64,000 bases of DNA from Kappaphycus alvarezii. Its lineage: Eukaryota > Rhodophyta > Florideophyceae > Gigartinales > Solieriaceae. Made by a program: the position numbers and the translations under genes. Below the pieces are notes generated by a model. That model saw only the letters and a list, made by a program, of their open reading frames with translations. It searched no databases and was not told where the DNA came from. Below, piece by piece: positions 36,999 through 48,775 of the stretch (position 1 is its first letter; each line of letters starts with the position of its first letter). Location of the stretch: assembly GCA_002205965.3 (NCBI GenBank), contig NADL03000705.1, forward strand, positions 124,001 to 188,000, read 5' to 3'.

Positions 36999-38017
36999 GC
37001 TGGACTGTTGTGGTATAGGCTTCCGCTCTCGCCCGCTCTTGAACTGCCTTTTCCAATTCCCTGCAAAGAGCAGCAGCGTTCTTCGCTTCCAAGATTTTGC
37101 GCCTTTTACAGATCTGCCCTTGCATCCTAGCTCGCGATCAAACTCTTCCTGTTTTTGCTCCTTAATCTTTGTAGTATGCTCATTCTGCATTTTTTGAATA
37201 GCCTCTGCAATTGCAAGACACTCTGCAGATGCTGGAGTCCTTCGCAGGAACCTTTTTGCGTTCACGCTAACCTAAGTGACAGCAAAACAGGTTTCTTTAT
37301 ATCATCCGTTCAAGATGTCGTTCACAGTCTCTACTTTTTGTTGGGGACTCGTCGCTTGCTAAATTAAAATTTTCGGGGATCTATTGCAAGTCCTGGTAAT
37401 CTTTGTTCAATCCGGTTGAATATACCAAAGACGGGGTGCACACGCTCTCTCCGTTCAACACTGAGCTTTGCAGTTTCCTTTGGTTACTGATCTCTAAAAG
37501 TAATGTCACTATATCGTGATCGAAACGCTCGTAGTGCATCCATACTTGGCACAGCAACAGATTATCCCTTTCTACAATCAGTCGCAACGCAGGCCATAAT
37601 AAGCGCAAGTTACTCATATCCAATTGCGGCTCCACTCGCTGCGGCTAATTTCAAATGACTAGTGTCTATTGGACCGTTGTCCTCATATGAGGAAAACTTT
37701 TAGCCCTTTTTTTTCAATACAATTCTTTTTTACCTCAACGCATTTCTTGTCCCTCCGCATTAGTTCATGAGTGTAGATGGCCGATCAAAACAAACTTTTC
37801 AAGATTATTGACCGCGGTTAAGCCCAGAGCAATTTTCCCTCACCAGCTTCCGCTCTTCGCAAGAAGTTGTGAAAACGACTACGTTTTGGAAGGAAAAATA
37901 GTTCGTATTAACGTGGGGGGTTTCAGAAACGAGGGCGCACGTACAGTAAAAATTACTGTACTGTAACTTAACATGAAAACCCTGTTTTCCAGTAAAAATT
38001 TCGGCCTTCCAAGACAT
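36999..38017. other. Intergenic region, short unassigned frames
   Basis: Minus-strand frames at 36,975-37,265 (lysine-rich, helical) and 37,381-37,635 are not recognised and look like transposon debris. A palindrome TCCTCATATGAGGA occurs near 37,680, and a TACTG/GTAC cluster (GTACAGTAAAAATTACTGTA) at 37,941-37,960. Confidence 0.4.
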
Positions 38018-38401
38018 TTACCTTTCCAAAATGTAACGGAAACTGTCCTCATATAAGGACAAAGTGTGCCTCATATGAGGACAGAGCATGGTCGTATAGA
38101 CACTAGCAACAAGTGATTCCTCTTCCTGTGTGACGACAGCTTTGCTCTCCGCAGTATTCGTAGAGCTGAGAAGGGGGCTCAAAGTTTTTTCGCCATTCTC
38201 GCGTAAGCAACGACAGAGCTGATTTACAGTTGCAGCATTCGAACTAGTTTTCTCTCCGAGTACACGATTGCTCATCCTTAGCTTGCCGTTTGTGCGAAGT
38301 TGAAGCATGTTTACAGCCTTTTGTCGGTTTGAAGCGCGGAATAATCTCATCTTCTTGGCCTTTTTCGCCATAGGAGTCTGGCGTCGCATAGATGGCGACA
38401 A
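38018..38401 (-). CDS. Hypothetical basic protein, possible transposon-encoded DNA-binding fragment
   Basis: A 127-codon ORF with a highly basic start (MAKKAKKMRLFRASNRQKAV from the second ATG). A helical part follows (VNMLQLRTNGKLRMSNRVLGEK), then TQEEESLVASVYTTM. The arrangement, basic helix-turn-helix followed by an EEE-containing helix, recalls the N-terminal DNA-binding region of pogo/CENP-B-like transposases, but no diagnostic residue confirms it. The region is full of repeats and palindromes. Treat as unassigned. Confidence 0.3.
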   Translation of the reverse strand: MSPSMRRQTPMAKKAKKMRLFRASNRQKAVNMLQLRTNGKLRMSNRVLGEKTSSNAATVNQLCRCLRENGEKTLSPLLSSTNTAESKAVVTQEEESLVASVYTTMLCPHMRHTLSLYEDSFRYILER

Positions 38402-38631
38402 TATAAATTATTTCAGCTGAGATATGCGCTCCCCATTACTAGAAATTTCATTTAGGAGCTCTTGGTATATATGTATGACATAAAAGAACATCTCTTGTGT
38501 TCATCGAAACGCGCTTCTCAGTGGCCCTTGAGTTGGCGGGAATGTGCTGTTCCGGTGAAAATATTTAACCAACTGAAAATTAATTACCCTCTCGGGAGGG
38601 GTATACCATGGTCAACGAGGACGGTACGATA

Positions 38632-38669
38632 ACTGTACTGCACTGTACTGCACAGTGCTTTACAGTAGC
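38632..38669. promoter_or_regulatory. TACTG/GTAC repeat cluster
   Basis: ACTGTACTGCACTGTACTGC followed by ACAGTGCTTTACAGTAGC. It does not flank a recognised gene, and lies shortly before repeat D, which itself contains the motif. So some occurrences travel inside dispersed repeats. Confidence 0.4.
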
Positions 38670-38760
38670 TCTTAGTGACTTGCTAAATTTGTTTCCTGTA
38701 CAAGCGATACCGATTACAGAGCAAGTTTGACACCATGCAATCTGTTTTAATGAAAATTCT

Positions 38761-38935
38761 GTAGATATCATTTTGGCATACTGCGCTGGCTGTGGTCGAC
38801 TGTAATTTTTTTCTTTTCGGTTTCTTTAGAGGGATGATGTGTACTGTTACTAATACAGTAAATTATTGTACTGTAGCGGTGCACAGACAATATAGATACT
38901 GTACTGCGTAGGTGCTAAAAATATCGGGTGTTCGA
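38761..38935 (+). repeat. Repeat D, copy 1 (~175 bp)
   Basis: Matches 48,595-48,775 in the same orientation. Shared blocks are TAGATAT.ATTTTG, GATGATGTGTACTGTTAC, ATTGTACTGTAGCGGTGCA and GTGCTA.AAATATCGG. It contains three TACTG/GTAC-type units. Too short for coding; probably a short non-autonomous element or the end of a larger one. Confidence 0.7.
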
Positions 38936-39372
38936 AAGAACATACAAAAATTAGTCTGGATGAAATAGTAGGGGCACTGAGTGACCAGCATACCCGAGTG
39001 GGACGCTCACCAAATTAAATCGCGAGAAAATAATAATATAAAGCAAGTTGGGAATCAACTTCACACCAAAACCTTGAATCAGACCCTAAGTGTCTAAGCG
39101 ATGTGGTGGAGCCTGCCATTTTTGGATTAGGCTACTGGAAAAGTCACTCATATTTAACCTCCGCTTCTCGCCATGGTCCGTTTGCGTCTACTATGGCACT
39201 TTGGTCTCTCGCAACGACTGCCATCTCGGGTGGCTAGTGTGTCCCTTTTCTGTTGGTACCATTTTACTCTACTATTTGGTACTTCAATCGATGGTTCTAG
39301 CACTTTTAGCACGATATTTGGTGGTTCGTTTGTAAGCCCGGGGGTTTGTTAAGTCACCATAATCTCATTCGC

Positions 39373-42160
39373 ATGATGGATCCCGCCAACATTCACTTTC
39401 AGTTCAAAGGAATCAGGGGTGAATACGTGGAAGAGTTCATCTAAAGATACCTTGATGTTTTTATGAGAGTTAAGTACGACGAAGAGAAGGTCGGAAGCGT
39501 TTGTTTCTATTTTTCTGATGAATTAAGGGCGAATTATAAGGCAAAGTTAATAACTAGATGGTCCTGGAATGAAGATGACCTTGACTTTAACAAATTTTGT
39601 TCATGGCTTTTCAAGGAGAACACGAGGGCGGTATAGACCGATGAGATGATTCGTTATGCTATTAAAGCCCTTTCAGATTACCATGACGAGTTGAGTTCAA
39701 AGATTGGGGTGTTCAGTCTGTACGATAAATCAGGGTTCAACAAAGAAGCAAAGTATGGGATGTTTCGCAAAGCAGCGACAGTCGAAAAACCCCTGGCGGA
39801 CCTCGTTATCATTAAAAAACCTCGAGGGTTTAGCGATCTTAAATATAAGATCGTGGATTAAGTCAAGAATTCCAAATCCTTCAAGCCGTTGGGTTCCGCG
39901 GAAGGGGAAAGGTATACGAAGAAACTGATCTTTAACTTCGAACAGACTCACTACAGGCCTGCTACGAGTGCAGCAGCATTGGAGTCTGTTCGAAGTGATT
40001 TAAGGAAGGCGGAGGAGAAAGTGGAGACCCACTTTAAACACCGTTGGATATGGTAACTTCTCAAACCGAGAACCTCACCCTAACCATTAGGTATAATCAG
40101 CTGGCCAGCCCGAAGGCGAGAGAAATATGCTTATATGGTCACAAGTCAGGTCATTTTGCTGACCGGAGTCCCAAGAATCCCCACCAAAACACATTTTGCG
40201 GAAAATGCGGTCGTTACGAGTATCAAGAGACAAATTTTTGGTCGACTAATAGGCGCCAAAATGGAATACCGGAAGCGAGAGTAGAATCCAGACCTAAGCT
40301 GAAGCTGTTCAAATGTGGACAAGAGAAGGGCCCTGTTAACGCGGGGGCGGTTTCAGTCTCTCGGGAATCTAAACAAGTTATTGTTACCAAACGAGATGCT
40401 GAAGGGAATTTACTATAAAAATCAAGGCTAAGGTAAGAGCCGCTAGAACACATACTGGGGCCTTCGCTACATTGAAAAAAGAATGAAAATCTTGGCCCCA
40501 GAGGTGCCTACAGCTACGAAGCTGAAGAAAATCGGGAAAATGTGGAAGTCGACGACTAGGATTATACGTCGAAAGGACTACCTGTTATCAGAGCTCGTTG
40601 CTGCTCAATACCGTATGACCTTCGGGCAGCTACTGAGAGGGGATACCGCGAATGAGAGGAGAGACTGTAGAAGATCTTGAAGCTCAGGAAGACTTACAAG
40701 GGAAAGAGGGCTGCCGTTACTTCGGCGACCGCCGCCAGATGTCTTAAAAGAGTCTCTGTTAAGGTACTAGGAAGAGATCCACAGCGACATTTGAATATGG
40801 GGCAGTCACAAATCAAGTGTCAGGAGATAGTAGAGGAACTGGGCCTAGAAATTCTCCCGACCACTCTAAGGATAACTTAAGCGCAAGGAACCGTATCCCT
40901 CCGCCTCGGAATTATCGAAAAAATTTTCAGTGCTCTTTGCGAGAATGAAGGTTAGTTTGGAATTACTCGTGATACAAAAATTTTCTTTTGACACAGCTAT
41001 AGGGTGCCCAACAATGGAGCAACTGGATGCTTATATCAACATGGGTAATCAAATAGTCTCAGTCCAAGTTGACGGGAAACAAGTGATGCTGCCATTAAAT
41101 TAAGACAAGGGGACATGTTTGAAGAAATGGATTGGAAAAAATATTAAAAATATAACTTTCAGTTATGATAGCGATGGATCCGAAGTTTCGGTGGAGAAAG
41201 AACCAACAGAATCGCACGAAGAGAAAATTCTGAACTTCGCTTGCGGTGATCCAGATTACGGCTACCATACAGTCGGCGGTAAGACCACAAGGACCGAATA
41301 AATCTACGAGTAAGTAGGCTTATGTGAAGATCGCACCGAAGATATCAAAAGACGCAGAATGATAGCAGTAGAAGGTCGTAGGTGTTGCCCCTAGTGCGTA
41401 ATGGCTGTTTAAGTACTAAGAGTTCAAAACAAAACGCTTTGGCGACAGCTGAGTATGTTTTACCCACAGTCAACGAAAAATACAAGATGAGCATATTTGA
41501 TAAGACAATAGAGTTGATGAGCAAATCAGAAAAATGAGAGGCCATTCATGAAAGACTGAAGCACCTTTCTCTACCAGAGGCAAGTAAAATTGCTGCAGTG
41601 GTTAACTTAAACGAAATAATTGCCTGAATCACCTGGGAGTTGCGACTGGCCCAATTTCCTGTTACGCATTCTTTCAAGATGACTAAAACCGACCCGGTTT
41701 ACCATAGAACCCGAAGTCAACCACCATAATGGGAGGGAATCATACAAGAAAACATCACCATTATGTCTCAAAACGTAATTATTATGGCGACGTCGTCAGC
41801 TAGGTCCTTCTCAGTTGTTATTGTTCCCAAAATGGTGTAAAGGCTTGGTTATGTGTCGACCATCGCCTTTTTAACCAAAGAATGGTCCCAGATTGATTCC
41901 CCTCCCAAACACGGAAGAAACTCTAGAAGAATTGAACGGATGTGGCTACTTTACGTCTATAGACCTGTACACAGTATATTAGTAGATCACCGTCTTTGAA
42001 GAATGCAAAGACATGAAGACGGTTATCGGCAAACTAGGGATATTCAGTTTCGAAGTGATGCCCTTAGGTCTTATGAACGCAGCAGCAACTTTCTGAATAA
42101 TGACAAATGAAGTATTGAAGGGGCTTATAGTGCAATAGGTCACCGATATACCCATCCGAG
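39373..42160 (+). mobile_element. Decayed Ty3/gypsy retrotransposon, copy 2
   Basis: Gag starts MMDPANIHFQFKG at 39,373 and continues with in-frame stops through 40,420. It carries a coiled-coil AAALESVRSDLRKAEEK and a damaged zinc knuckle (CLYGHKSGHFAD...NPHQN, then CGKCGRY). A protease-like piece (GNQIVSVQVDGKQVMLPLN) lies near 41,040-41,100. Reverse transcriptase is seen at about 41,900-42,130: LEELNGCGYFTSIDLYTVY, CKDMKTVIGKLGIFSFEVMP, LGLMNAAATF and TNEVLKGLI. RNase H and integrase were not found, so the 3' half is missing or beyond recognition. Not functional. Confidence 0.85.
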
Positions 42161-42941
42161 GGGGGGTGGACCACTTATTGGTCGAATTTCGAGAACTGTT
42201 ATTGACACTAACTATCATTAATAACTTGTAACTGGCTTTCAGCTGCTGATCAGCGGCTTTAAGCTGCACCCTCTAAGCCTTACGGGTACTGGCTATGGTA
42301 TTTGCCCCTAAAAGGCAGGACTTACCTCAATGAGAGCCCCTTGATTTGTTTCAGTCCACGCCCACCCTTTGAGCCAATTGCTGTCAATATTTATCCTTCA
42401 CTTGACGCTATCAAGGCAGTAACGATTTAAGGCTAAATTTACTTAGGGTTAACCGGAGTAACAGTAACTTGTAGTAACTTGTAGATAGCTAACTAGTATT
42501 TTGACATGTCTCTAGAGTCTTATGATGGTACAATAAAGGCACCCTGGCGCTGGCCCTGGACTTGGTCCCACCTTTTGTTTGCGTCGAAGCCCTTCATCAG
42601 TGACGACCGTGCACAGTACTGACAAAACACGGCGTACAAGTACGCGTCATAATTATAAACTCAGGTGTTTCTCATGAATTAGAAACGACTGAAACACAAA
42701 CGAACAATCCCTTGAAAGCTGCTGGCATACTGCTTGCAGCTGTTACAGTTGAATTTTCTTCAAAAAAGTTTAGAAGTATTGCAAAAAAACTGAAATCCCG
42801 GTGCTCATAAATATAAACTCATAGGATTCTTTGGCGGGAATCCCCGGAGACACTCTTTGAGACAAACTCAGTGTCTCATTAATTTCAGATCACATTCACA
42901 CCCTCCCTGATTGCCACTGACCGATCAAGGAAATTTTTGCC
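42161..42941. other. Intergenic sequence between gypsy and mariner relics
   Basis: No coding signal. GTGCACAGTACTGACAAAACAC near 42,610 could be the outer end of the Tc1/mariner element, but I found no matching inverted copy on the other side. Confidence 0.35.
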
Positions 42942-43940
42942 ATGCCAAGAGGAACCTCATTGACCGAAAAGAAAAAAAGAGCCATCGATGCCCTCGCAGC
43001 AGAAAAACTGGTAACTAGAGCGATCGCAAAGGTAAACCGCTTCGAAACTATGGTGAGCAAATACATAAGGAACTGTGAGACTGACGGGACGTTAGAACGA
43101 TCTGGAGGACACCGAAAGTTTAAAAGGGCCACAAATTATCAGAGAAGGATAAGCTACACTACATGGGGCAAATCAAATTCGAAAATACTTGGAACTAGAT
43201 ATTTCGAAAGCTAATGTACCGTGATTACTCTAGAACAACCGCAAGAAGAGTTACCGTATGATGAAGAAGATATTTTTCTGACAGAGGCCCATAAAAAGAA
43301 TCGGGTCGAGTGGGCTGCGAGGATGGCAGAGCGTGGGCTTGAAAAATGGGAAACTGTGGTCCTCTCAGATGAGAAGAAGTTTAATCTTGATGGGCCGGAC
43401 GGGCTTGCTTAGTACTGACATAATATGGGCAGGGAGGAGCGGATTTGGTTCAGGAGACAAGGTGGGGACAGAGTGTGATGGCTTGAGTGTGCTTTTTGTT
43501 CCATTGTTCTTTTGATCTGGCTTTTATAAGTGGACTTAAGGACTCCGAGAAGTACCGGAAGACTTTGGAAGAAAAACTTTTTCCGTGGAATGCGATAATT
43601 CACGGGGAAAACTGGATCCATCAGCAAGACAACTGTGCCATCCATGTCTCCCGTTCTACCAAAAAGTGGTTCGCAGACAATAATAAAGAGTGTTTGGACT
43701 GACGGTCGCGTTCACCAGACCTGAATCCAGTTGAGAACCTGTGGGGGATCGCTGCGAGAGATGTTTACAAAGATGGGAGGCAATTCAGTTCAGTGCATGA
43801 GTTCAAGGAGTCTATGGTTGAGAGCTAGTCTTGGATTTCGGAGCAAACGCTGCAAACCCTTGTTAAATCAATGACTCGTAGTTGTATTGCCGTACTGAGG
43901 TCAAATAGGTGCAAAGATTCCTTACTAAGATCAATTAAAC
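42942..43940 (+). pseudogene. Tc1/mariner-type transposase relic
   Basis: Starts MPRGTSLTEKKKRAIDALAA with a helix-turn-helix (TRAIAKVNRFETMVSKYIRN). The catalytic part is spread over several frames: VVLSDEKKFNLDGPDG contains the first aspartate, HQQDNCAIHVS the second, and SPDLNPVENLWGIAARDVY the third acidic position. This DDE/D order with the PDLNPVENLW signature identifies the Tc1/mariner superfamily. Several in-frame stops and frame shifts make it inactive. It abuts the DIRS-like element at about 43.95 kb. Confidence 0.88.
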
Positions 43941-43949
43941 CTTTTCTTA

Positions 43950-44734
43950 GGCCGTATGAGAGCATCAATTCGGAAATACGTGGTCCTCAACCAAAGCGAG
44001 AGAGGCGAACTTCGAGCGGTATGTTAAGTAAGACTTGTTCTGAATTCGACCCAATGCGTAATGAAATGGACGTGTACTTGACATCGACGGGCGCGACGAT
44101 ATTCAGAGAGTCTAAGACCACATGTAGGGCACGGGTAAGCACACCAGTGGTAGGAGTGTCCCGTTCGCCAGTGACCAGAAAAAATCTAGAATGATTACCC
44201 CGAGCTTGTTTCCAACGTAACCACAGATCGACTGGAGACGGGTGGTCGGAAAACCGCGAGTGAGAAACAAGCGACACGCGACTGGCGGGTTTCTCTTTCA
44301 CGACGGAGAGCCGACCCGTAATCGTACCATTGTCTAGAGTGACATCAGCGATTTGGACGGATAGGACAGAGCTTTCGCGAAGACCGTTGAGACATAAAGC
44401 AAAGACGCAGACAAAAAAGTTGCGAAGCAGAGAAACGGAAGATCTATCCATACCCGGACCCCATGTATGCTGTACCACGGAGGCCGAAATGCCACAACGA
44501 ACGGCATCTTACGGATATCGTCCTTCCTCCAATCGTTTATATGGACGCATATTGTTGGATACGAACGGGTATGCGTGAACCAGATCCCCGGCTAATGCGA
44601 GCTGCATTTGACGAACGGCACTGAAATAATGAGGAAGTGAAGTACTGCTCCCCGAATGCCGACCAGCTCCATGCTCACTTGCAAGCCATCAAACTTACGC
44701 AATGTGATGAGCTCCGGTGGCCGGCTGTACCTGG
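43950..44734 (-). pseudogene. DIRS-like element: tyrosine recombinase part
   Basis: The minus-strand frame at 43,987-44,478 plus an upstream piece (RPPELITLRKFDGLQVSMEL). It contains LNGLRESSVLSVQIADVTL, which carries the first conserved arginine of tyrosine recombinases, then VVKEKP, and SISLRIGSNSEQVLLNIPLE at the box II position. There the HxxR histidine is replaced, and the final nucleophilic tyrosine is not readable. This module downstream of an RT/RNase H on the same strand defines DIRS-type retrotransposons, which integrate with a recombinase instead of a DDE integrase. Confidence 0.78.
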
Positions 44735-45425
44735 CCCTTACTTTTCGCGCGCATCCTGTATCTATCACAGTATGGACAGGCTGCTCTGTCAAGTTCCACT
44801 TGTAATTGCTACGTCTAGGACCCACGTTTGAGGTCGCTGGCAATTAGTTCTTTTTCCTTTAATTATCCCTTTACCTTAGTAGTTACTGTAGGATTAGCTA
44901 GCTGACAGTGCCACAGTAGGTGGCACTTCGACTACTTAGGTTCCCCGGCCTTGGCTGGCCAACCGTACACGAAAAACAATCGCCCGCAGAGGTTCCGAGC
45001 CAGATAGGATTCCTAGATGGTGACCGGCAAACCTAGCGCTGCACGAGCTCACTGTAGTTAGATCTATCTAGTGTGTGACCGGAGTAGTCGGTGCTACCTT
45101 TTTTAGGTGTCCGAAATAGACCCTCTACCACCCATGGCTAGAGTAATCACGCTACTTTTTTTGCTAACCCTTTCAGGCGCTCTCGGAATATGATTGCCTA
45201 CCCTTTCCTTTATCCACATCTTTTCCTTTCCCCTTTTACTTTCCTTCTTTTACCCATTTTCCCCATGCTTTCTGATCCCGGAAAAATTCTCGGAGGACCG
45301 TAGGGCATCCTCCTATTTTCCGAGCGCGACCTATCTAGGACTCCTAGAATGGTCTCTCGAAAAAGCTTTGCTTGTAAACCCCAACCACTCGGTGTTTGGT
45401 CTCTTTAAGGGAAATTATTACTACA
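44734..45425 (-). mobile_element. Repeat C, copy 2 (inverted, inside the DIRS element)
   Basis: Reverse-complement match to 11,637-12,290, with the same sharp ends (CCCTTAAAG at 45,420, AAGTAAGGG at 44,734). It splits the DIRS-like element between its RNase H and recombinase parts. Both known copies therefore sit inside retroelements. Confidence 0.7.
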
Positions 45426-45602
45426 CAGGCAGTATTGGACGCCCCTCCGCGGTGTAGAATTCTACCCAGCTACGCCACTGAGCGTTGCGACTGAATGTCG
45501 TCTGCTCACTCCAAGCGAATTCGCATAGCAATCGCGTAGGCATGACCATCCCGGTAGGAGGCGTCGTAGTACGCAGGCGCGATAAGAATGCGTCTGCAAG
45601 AG

Positions 45603-47600
45603 CTATAGCTCTTGAAGATTATAATCTTTTCGCAGCGCTAACGGGCGTTCGAGGTTGATGTCCAGCAAATGTAGACGCCATTGAGGATTGAGTTTGCGGT
45701 GCATCACCAAACCTCCTCCGGAAGGTGAGCGAGGAGCTGTACTCCCGGTGCGAGCTGAAGTGCTGATTTGTGCCATGCTTGTCTTGGCCAAACGGGTATT
45801 AGCAACATTGCTGGAGTCCGCGTGATTCGAATGTTTTGCATCGTTTCTGCTATCAAGTCCACAGGCGGGCAGAGCAGTCGCACTTCCCCGCTGTCCCAAT
45901 TCTCCGACAACTCTTTGTGTGCCTGTATTCGGGAGAATCGAGGGTGCTTTCCTAGCGAACGGCACTGAAACGCGTCGATTGGTACCTGCATCCCATCCAC
46001 TACGGAACGCCTGAGCTGCCTCCTGATCTGTAAGTCTCCGCGGGAAACGTGTCGCGACTGGTAGTCGGCAAATCGACTGGACGGTAACTGGATACATTCC
46101 GAGCGTATTTATAGGCCGAGGCGATCCAGTACGACTTTCACCCGCCGAAGCTCGCGCATCATCGATCGGCTGGCCGACGCGAATGCGTTCATAATATGTA
46201 CTATGTCTTGGTCGTCTACATGCAAAAGCAAACGTTTGTCGGTACGTTGTATCAATTGTTTGCTTAGCTGACCGCCCAGGAGTAGGTGGATGGCCTTAGC
46301 TCTTGAAAAGTTATCGATTGTGCTCGGTGTTTGCAGCTCCAAATGCCTTGCGCAATCCACTGCCTATCTACCCTGGGTAGCAATGAGTCCAAATTGAGGG
46401 TACCGCAGAACCAGACGTCTGCGGCATCCTTGTGCATTGCAGCCGTTGCGGCGATGGGAACCATAGGCCGGCCAGTCAGCTCTTGCCTGCTCATAGTTGT
46501 CCATTTTTTCAAACTGCGAATACTCTGATGGGAAAGTCGACAGCAACTGCGAACGTCTCGCGGCAGACTGCTTGAAATGTCCCAGTATAAACACCGAGTA
46601 TAGAAACGGGCAAAATCCATTGCAAGCGTCAGAAAAACGCACATTCTACAGAAGTGAGACAAAGTCTCTGCGGAAACACATCGCCGACCGTACCTGACAT
46701 CGCGCAATAGTTTTGAGCCAGATTCTGCACCTTACCGAGCTTCCGTGGTGCGACCAAGAAGCGCATCTTCGTGCTGTCTACCAAGACCCCTAATTTTTCT
46801 ATCTCTGTTGAACCTACCAAATTCTTTTTCTCTGGGTGCCTATTGAGTCCTAGGGTCTTCATATGCCTTGAGATTAGACGTATAGCAAGCGAGCAGTGCC
46901 TTCCAGTCGACAATATTCCCCAGGGAGACGGAGCTGTCGATAAATCGTACAAATATGCGCGGACGCGATACACCCACGAGCGAACCTCTTTTACGAGAGG
47001 AGCTACGAGTTGCATGAACCAGAGAGGAGAACGCCCCATCCAAAGGCCAATGCGGCGCACTGAAAGTAGCGCCCGTCGCAATGGAATATAAACCAATCTT
47101 GCATAGATGGTGCGAGTCGGAAATGGCGATAACCCTTGCGCAAGTCGATAGACAGAAAATGATCTCCTTGCTGAATCTCCATGCCAAATTGGGAGATGGA
47201 TTTCATTCTGACCGATAACTTCTTCCAATGCTGGGACTGTTTGGCCACGTTTACAAAAAATCGGCCTTTCCTGCCGTCGACGGTGTCTTGACACGCGGTG
47301 AACGCCGAAGATATGATCGCTCCCTTTGCTATAGCTCGCTGTGCGTGACAGGAACTTACTTCTTGATAAACACCCGCCCGGAAACCGTCGGCTAAGTCCT
47401 CGTTCGATTGTGGGATATCCCCTGGCATGCTCCCGTTCTCGGCTCAGAAGGGAACTTCGGGATTGTCTGTTATCCCGTATTGAAATGCCCGGCAAAGATA
47501 TTCCGAGCAGCCCATACGACGCCATTCTTCTACACGATCTTGAGTGCCGTGCCGAAGAGGGCGTCCTTTCCCAATGGAGACTACCGGGTGCCGGCGGCAC
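45603..47600 (-). pseudogene. DIRS-like element: reverse transcriptase and RNase H
   Basis: Reverse transcriptase is read in alternating frames: QFGMEIQQGDHFLSIDLRKG, YRHFRLAPSMQDWFIFHCDG and SPLWFMQLVAPLVKEVRSW, then AYLYDL, where the YLDD catalytic motif is damaged. RNase H follows: PMVPIAATAAMHKDAADVWF, GTLNLDSLLP, QWIAQGIWS and AQSITFQELR. A further domain runs to 45,603 (RRLTDQEAAQAFRSGWD). The order RT, RNase H, recombinase on the minus strand is that of DIRS elements. The RT FFIHCDGR-type wording also distinguishes it from gypsy. Frame shifts and stops throughout; a gag-like part upstream (47.6-48.25 kb) is not recognised. Confidence 0.85.
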
Positions 47601-48594
47601 CGAACTTTCCTGCGTTTTTTGTTGTATTGCTTGCGCTTAGGGTGGCAACCGCCTTCATCAGTTACGTAGACATATGAGTCTCTAGCTTCTCCATCGGTTC
47701 AACGAGGTCATCGGCCGTAGGAAGCTCGTTTCCCTGTTCCAGGGTAGGCATGAAAAACTTGGCGTACGTTGGGTCCAGGGGCACTATCCGATAAAATTCC
47801 CAACGAAGGCCCATCACGCGTAGTCCGTATCACAAGGCGATTTGCGCCCAAAAATCGAACATAGAGGCGTTATCATCGTCTTTTTCTTGACGAGATTCGT
47901 GTCTTAGTGACAGAGCGGCTTCACTGAAAGCCATCTTATAGCCACAGGCGTTGATGTAGTTTGCCTCATACTCTAACAAAGGCCTCATACTGTTGTGCGT
48001 TTCCGTGGCCTTTCGCAGCGGGCAATAACGGTGTTCAAAGAATCCTCCACTAAAAGCCGCCACGCTCGGTCCTTGTTAGTATGGATAGCGGGTGAAACCG
48101 AAGACCTTATCATCTCTACAACGTCTGACAACCATCCCGTAAGACTGCATCCACTTGCCATCTATTGTGGCCTCGGCTAGAGATATCCCTTTCGCAACGT
48201 CCTTGTCCTTGCGCAAGAGCTCCTCGAGGAGGGAGGCGTTTTAGAGAGAGTAGACATTTTTGACGCATGGGTACTTAATACCAAGCGCCTTGGCCACGTT
48301 TCTTTTGGACCGCACTAGGAATCTACCTACCACCAGGAATTCCGGGGACTATTTTGAAAAGAGAGAGGCAAACCGACGAAAATCAGTACGGTAGCCTCCT
48401 AGCCACTAAATACTATGACGATGTGTTCGCCGTCGGCGGTTCCAGCCATTTCTGACGGCGGCGGGTGATCCAATAACTGACACGATCGTACGCGCCGTGT
48501 CTTGCCACATGTGGTCAACCTCGCTAATCACTGTAATTCGTCTCATCCGTATAAACTAGACGTCTACAGACGTCTACACAGGACAAAAATTCTC
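47601..48594. other. Probable 5' part of DIRS element, unassigned
   Basis: No recognised domain. A 77-codon minus frame at 47,830-48,063 could be gag debris given the orientation. Ends near a short direct repeat of TAGACGTCTAC at about 48,560-48,582. Confidence 0.35.
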
Positions 48595-48775
48595 TAGATA
48601 TTATTTTGCCATGTTGTGCTGGTTGTGCTGGCACTGTCATTACTTTTTTATTTTCTGTTTTTTAGAGCGATGATGTGTACTGTTACAATTGCAGTAAAGT
48701 ATTGTACTGTAGCGGTGCAGAGATATTGTACCATATATACTGCGTTCGTGCTATAAATATCGGTTGTTTGTCAGA
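48595..48775 (+). repeat. Repeat D, copy 2
   Basis: Second copy of the ~175-bp repeat at 38,761-38,935, same orientation, diverged by scattered substitutions and small indels. It again includes TGTACTGTTAC and TTGTACTGTAGCGGTGCA. Confidence 0.7.
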
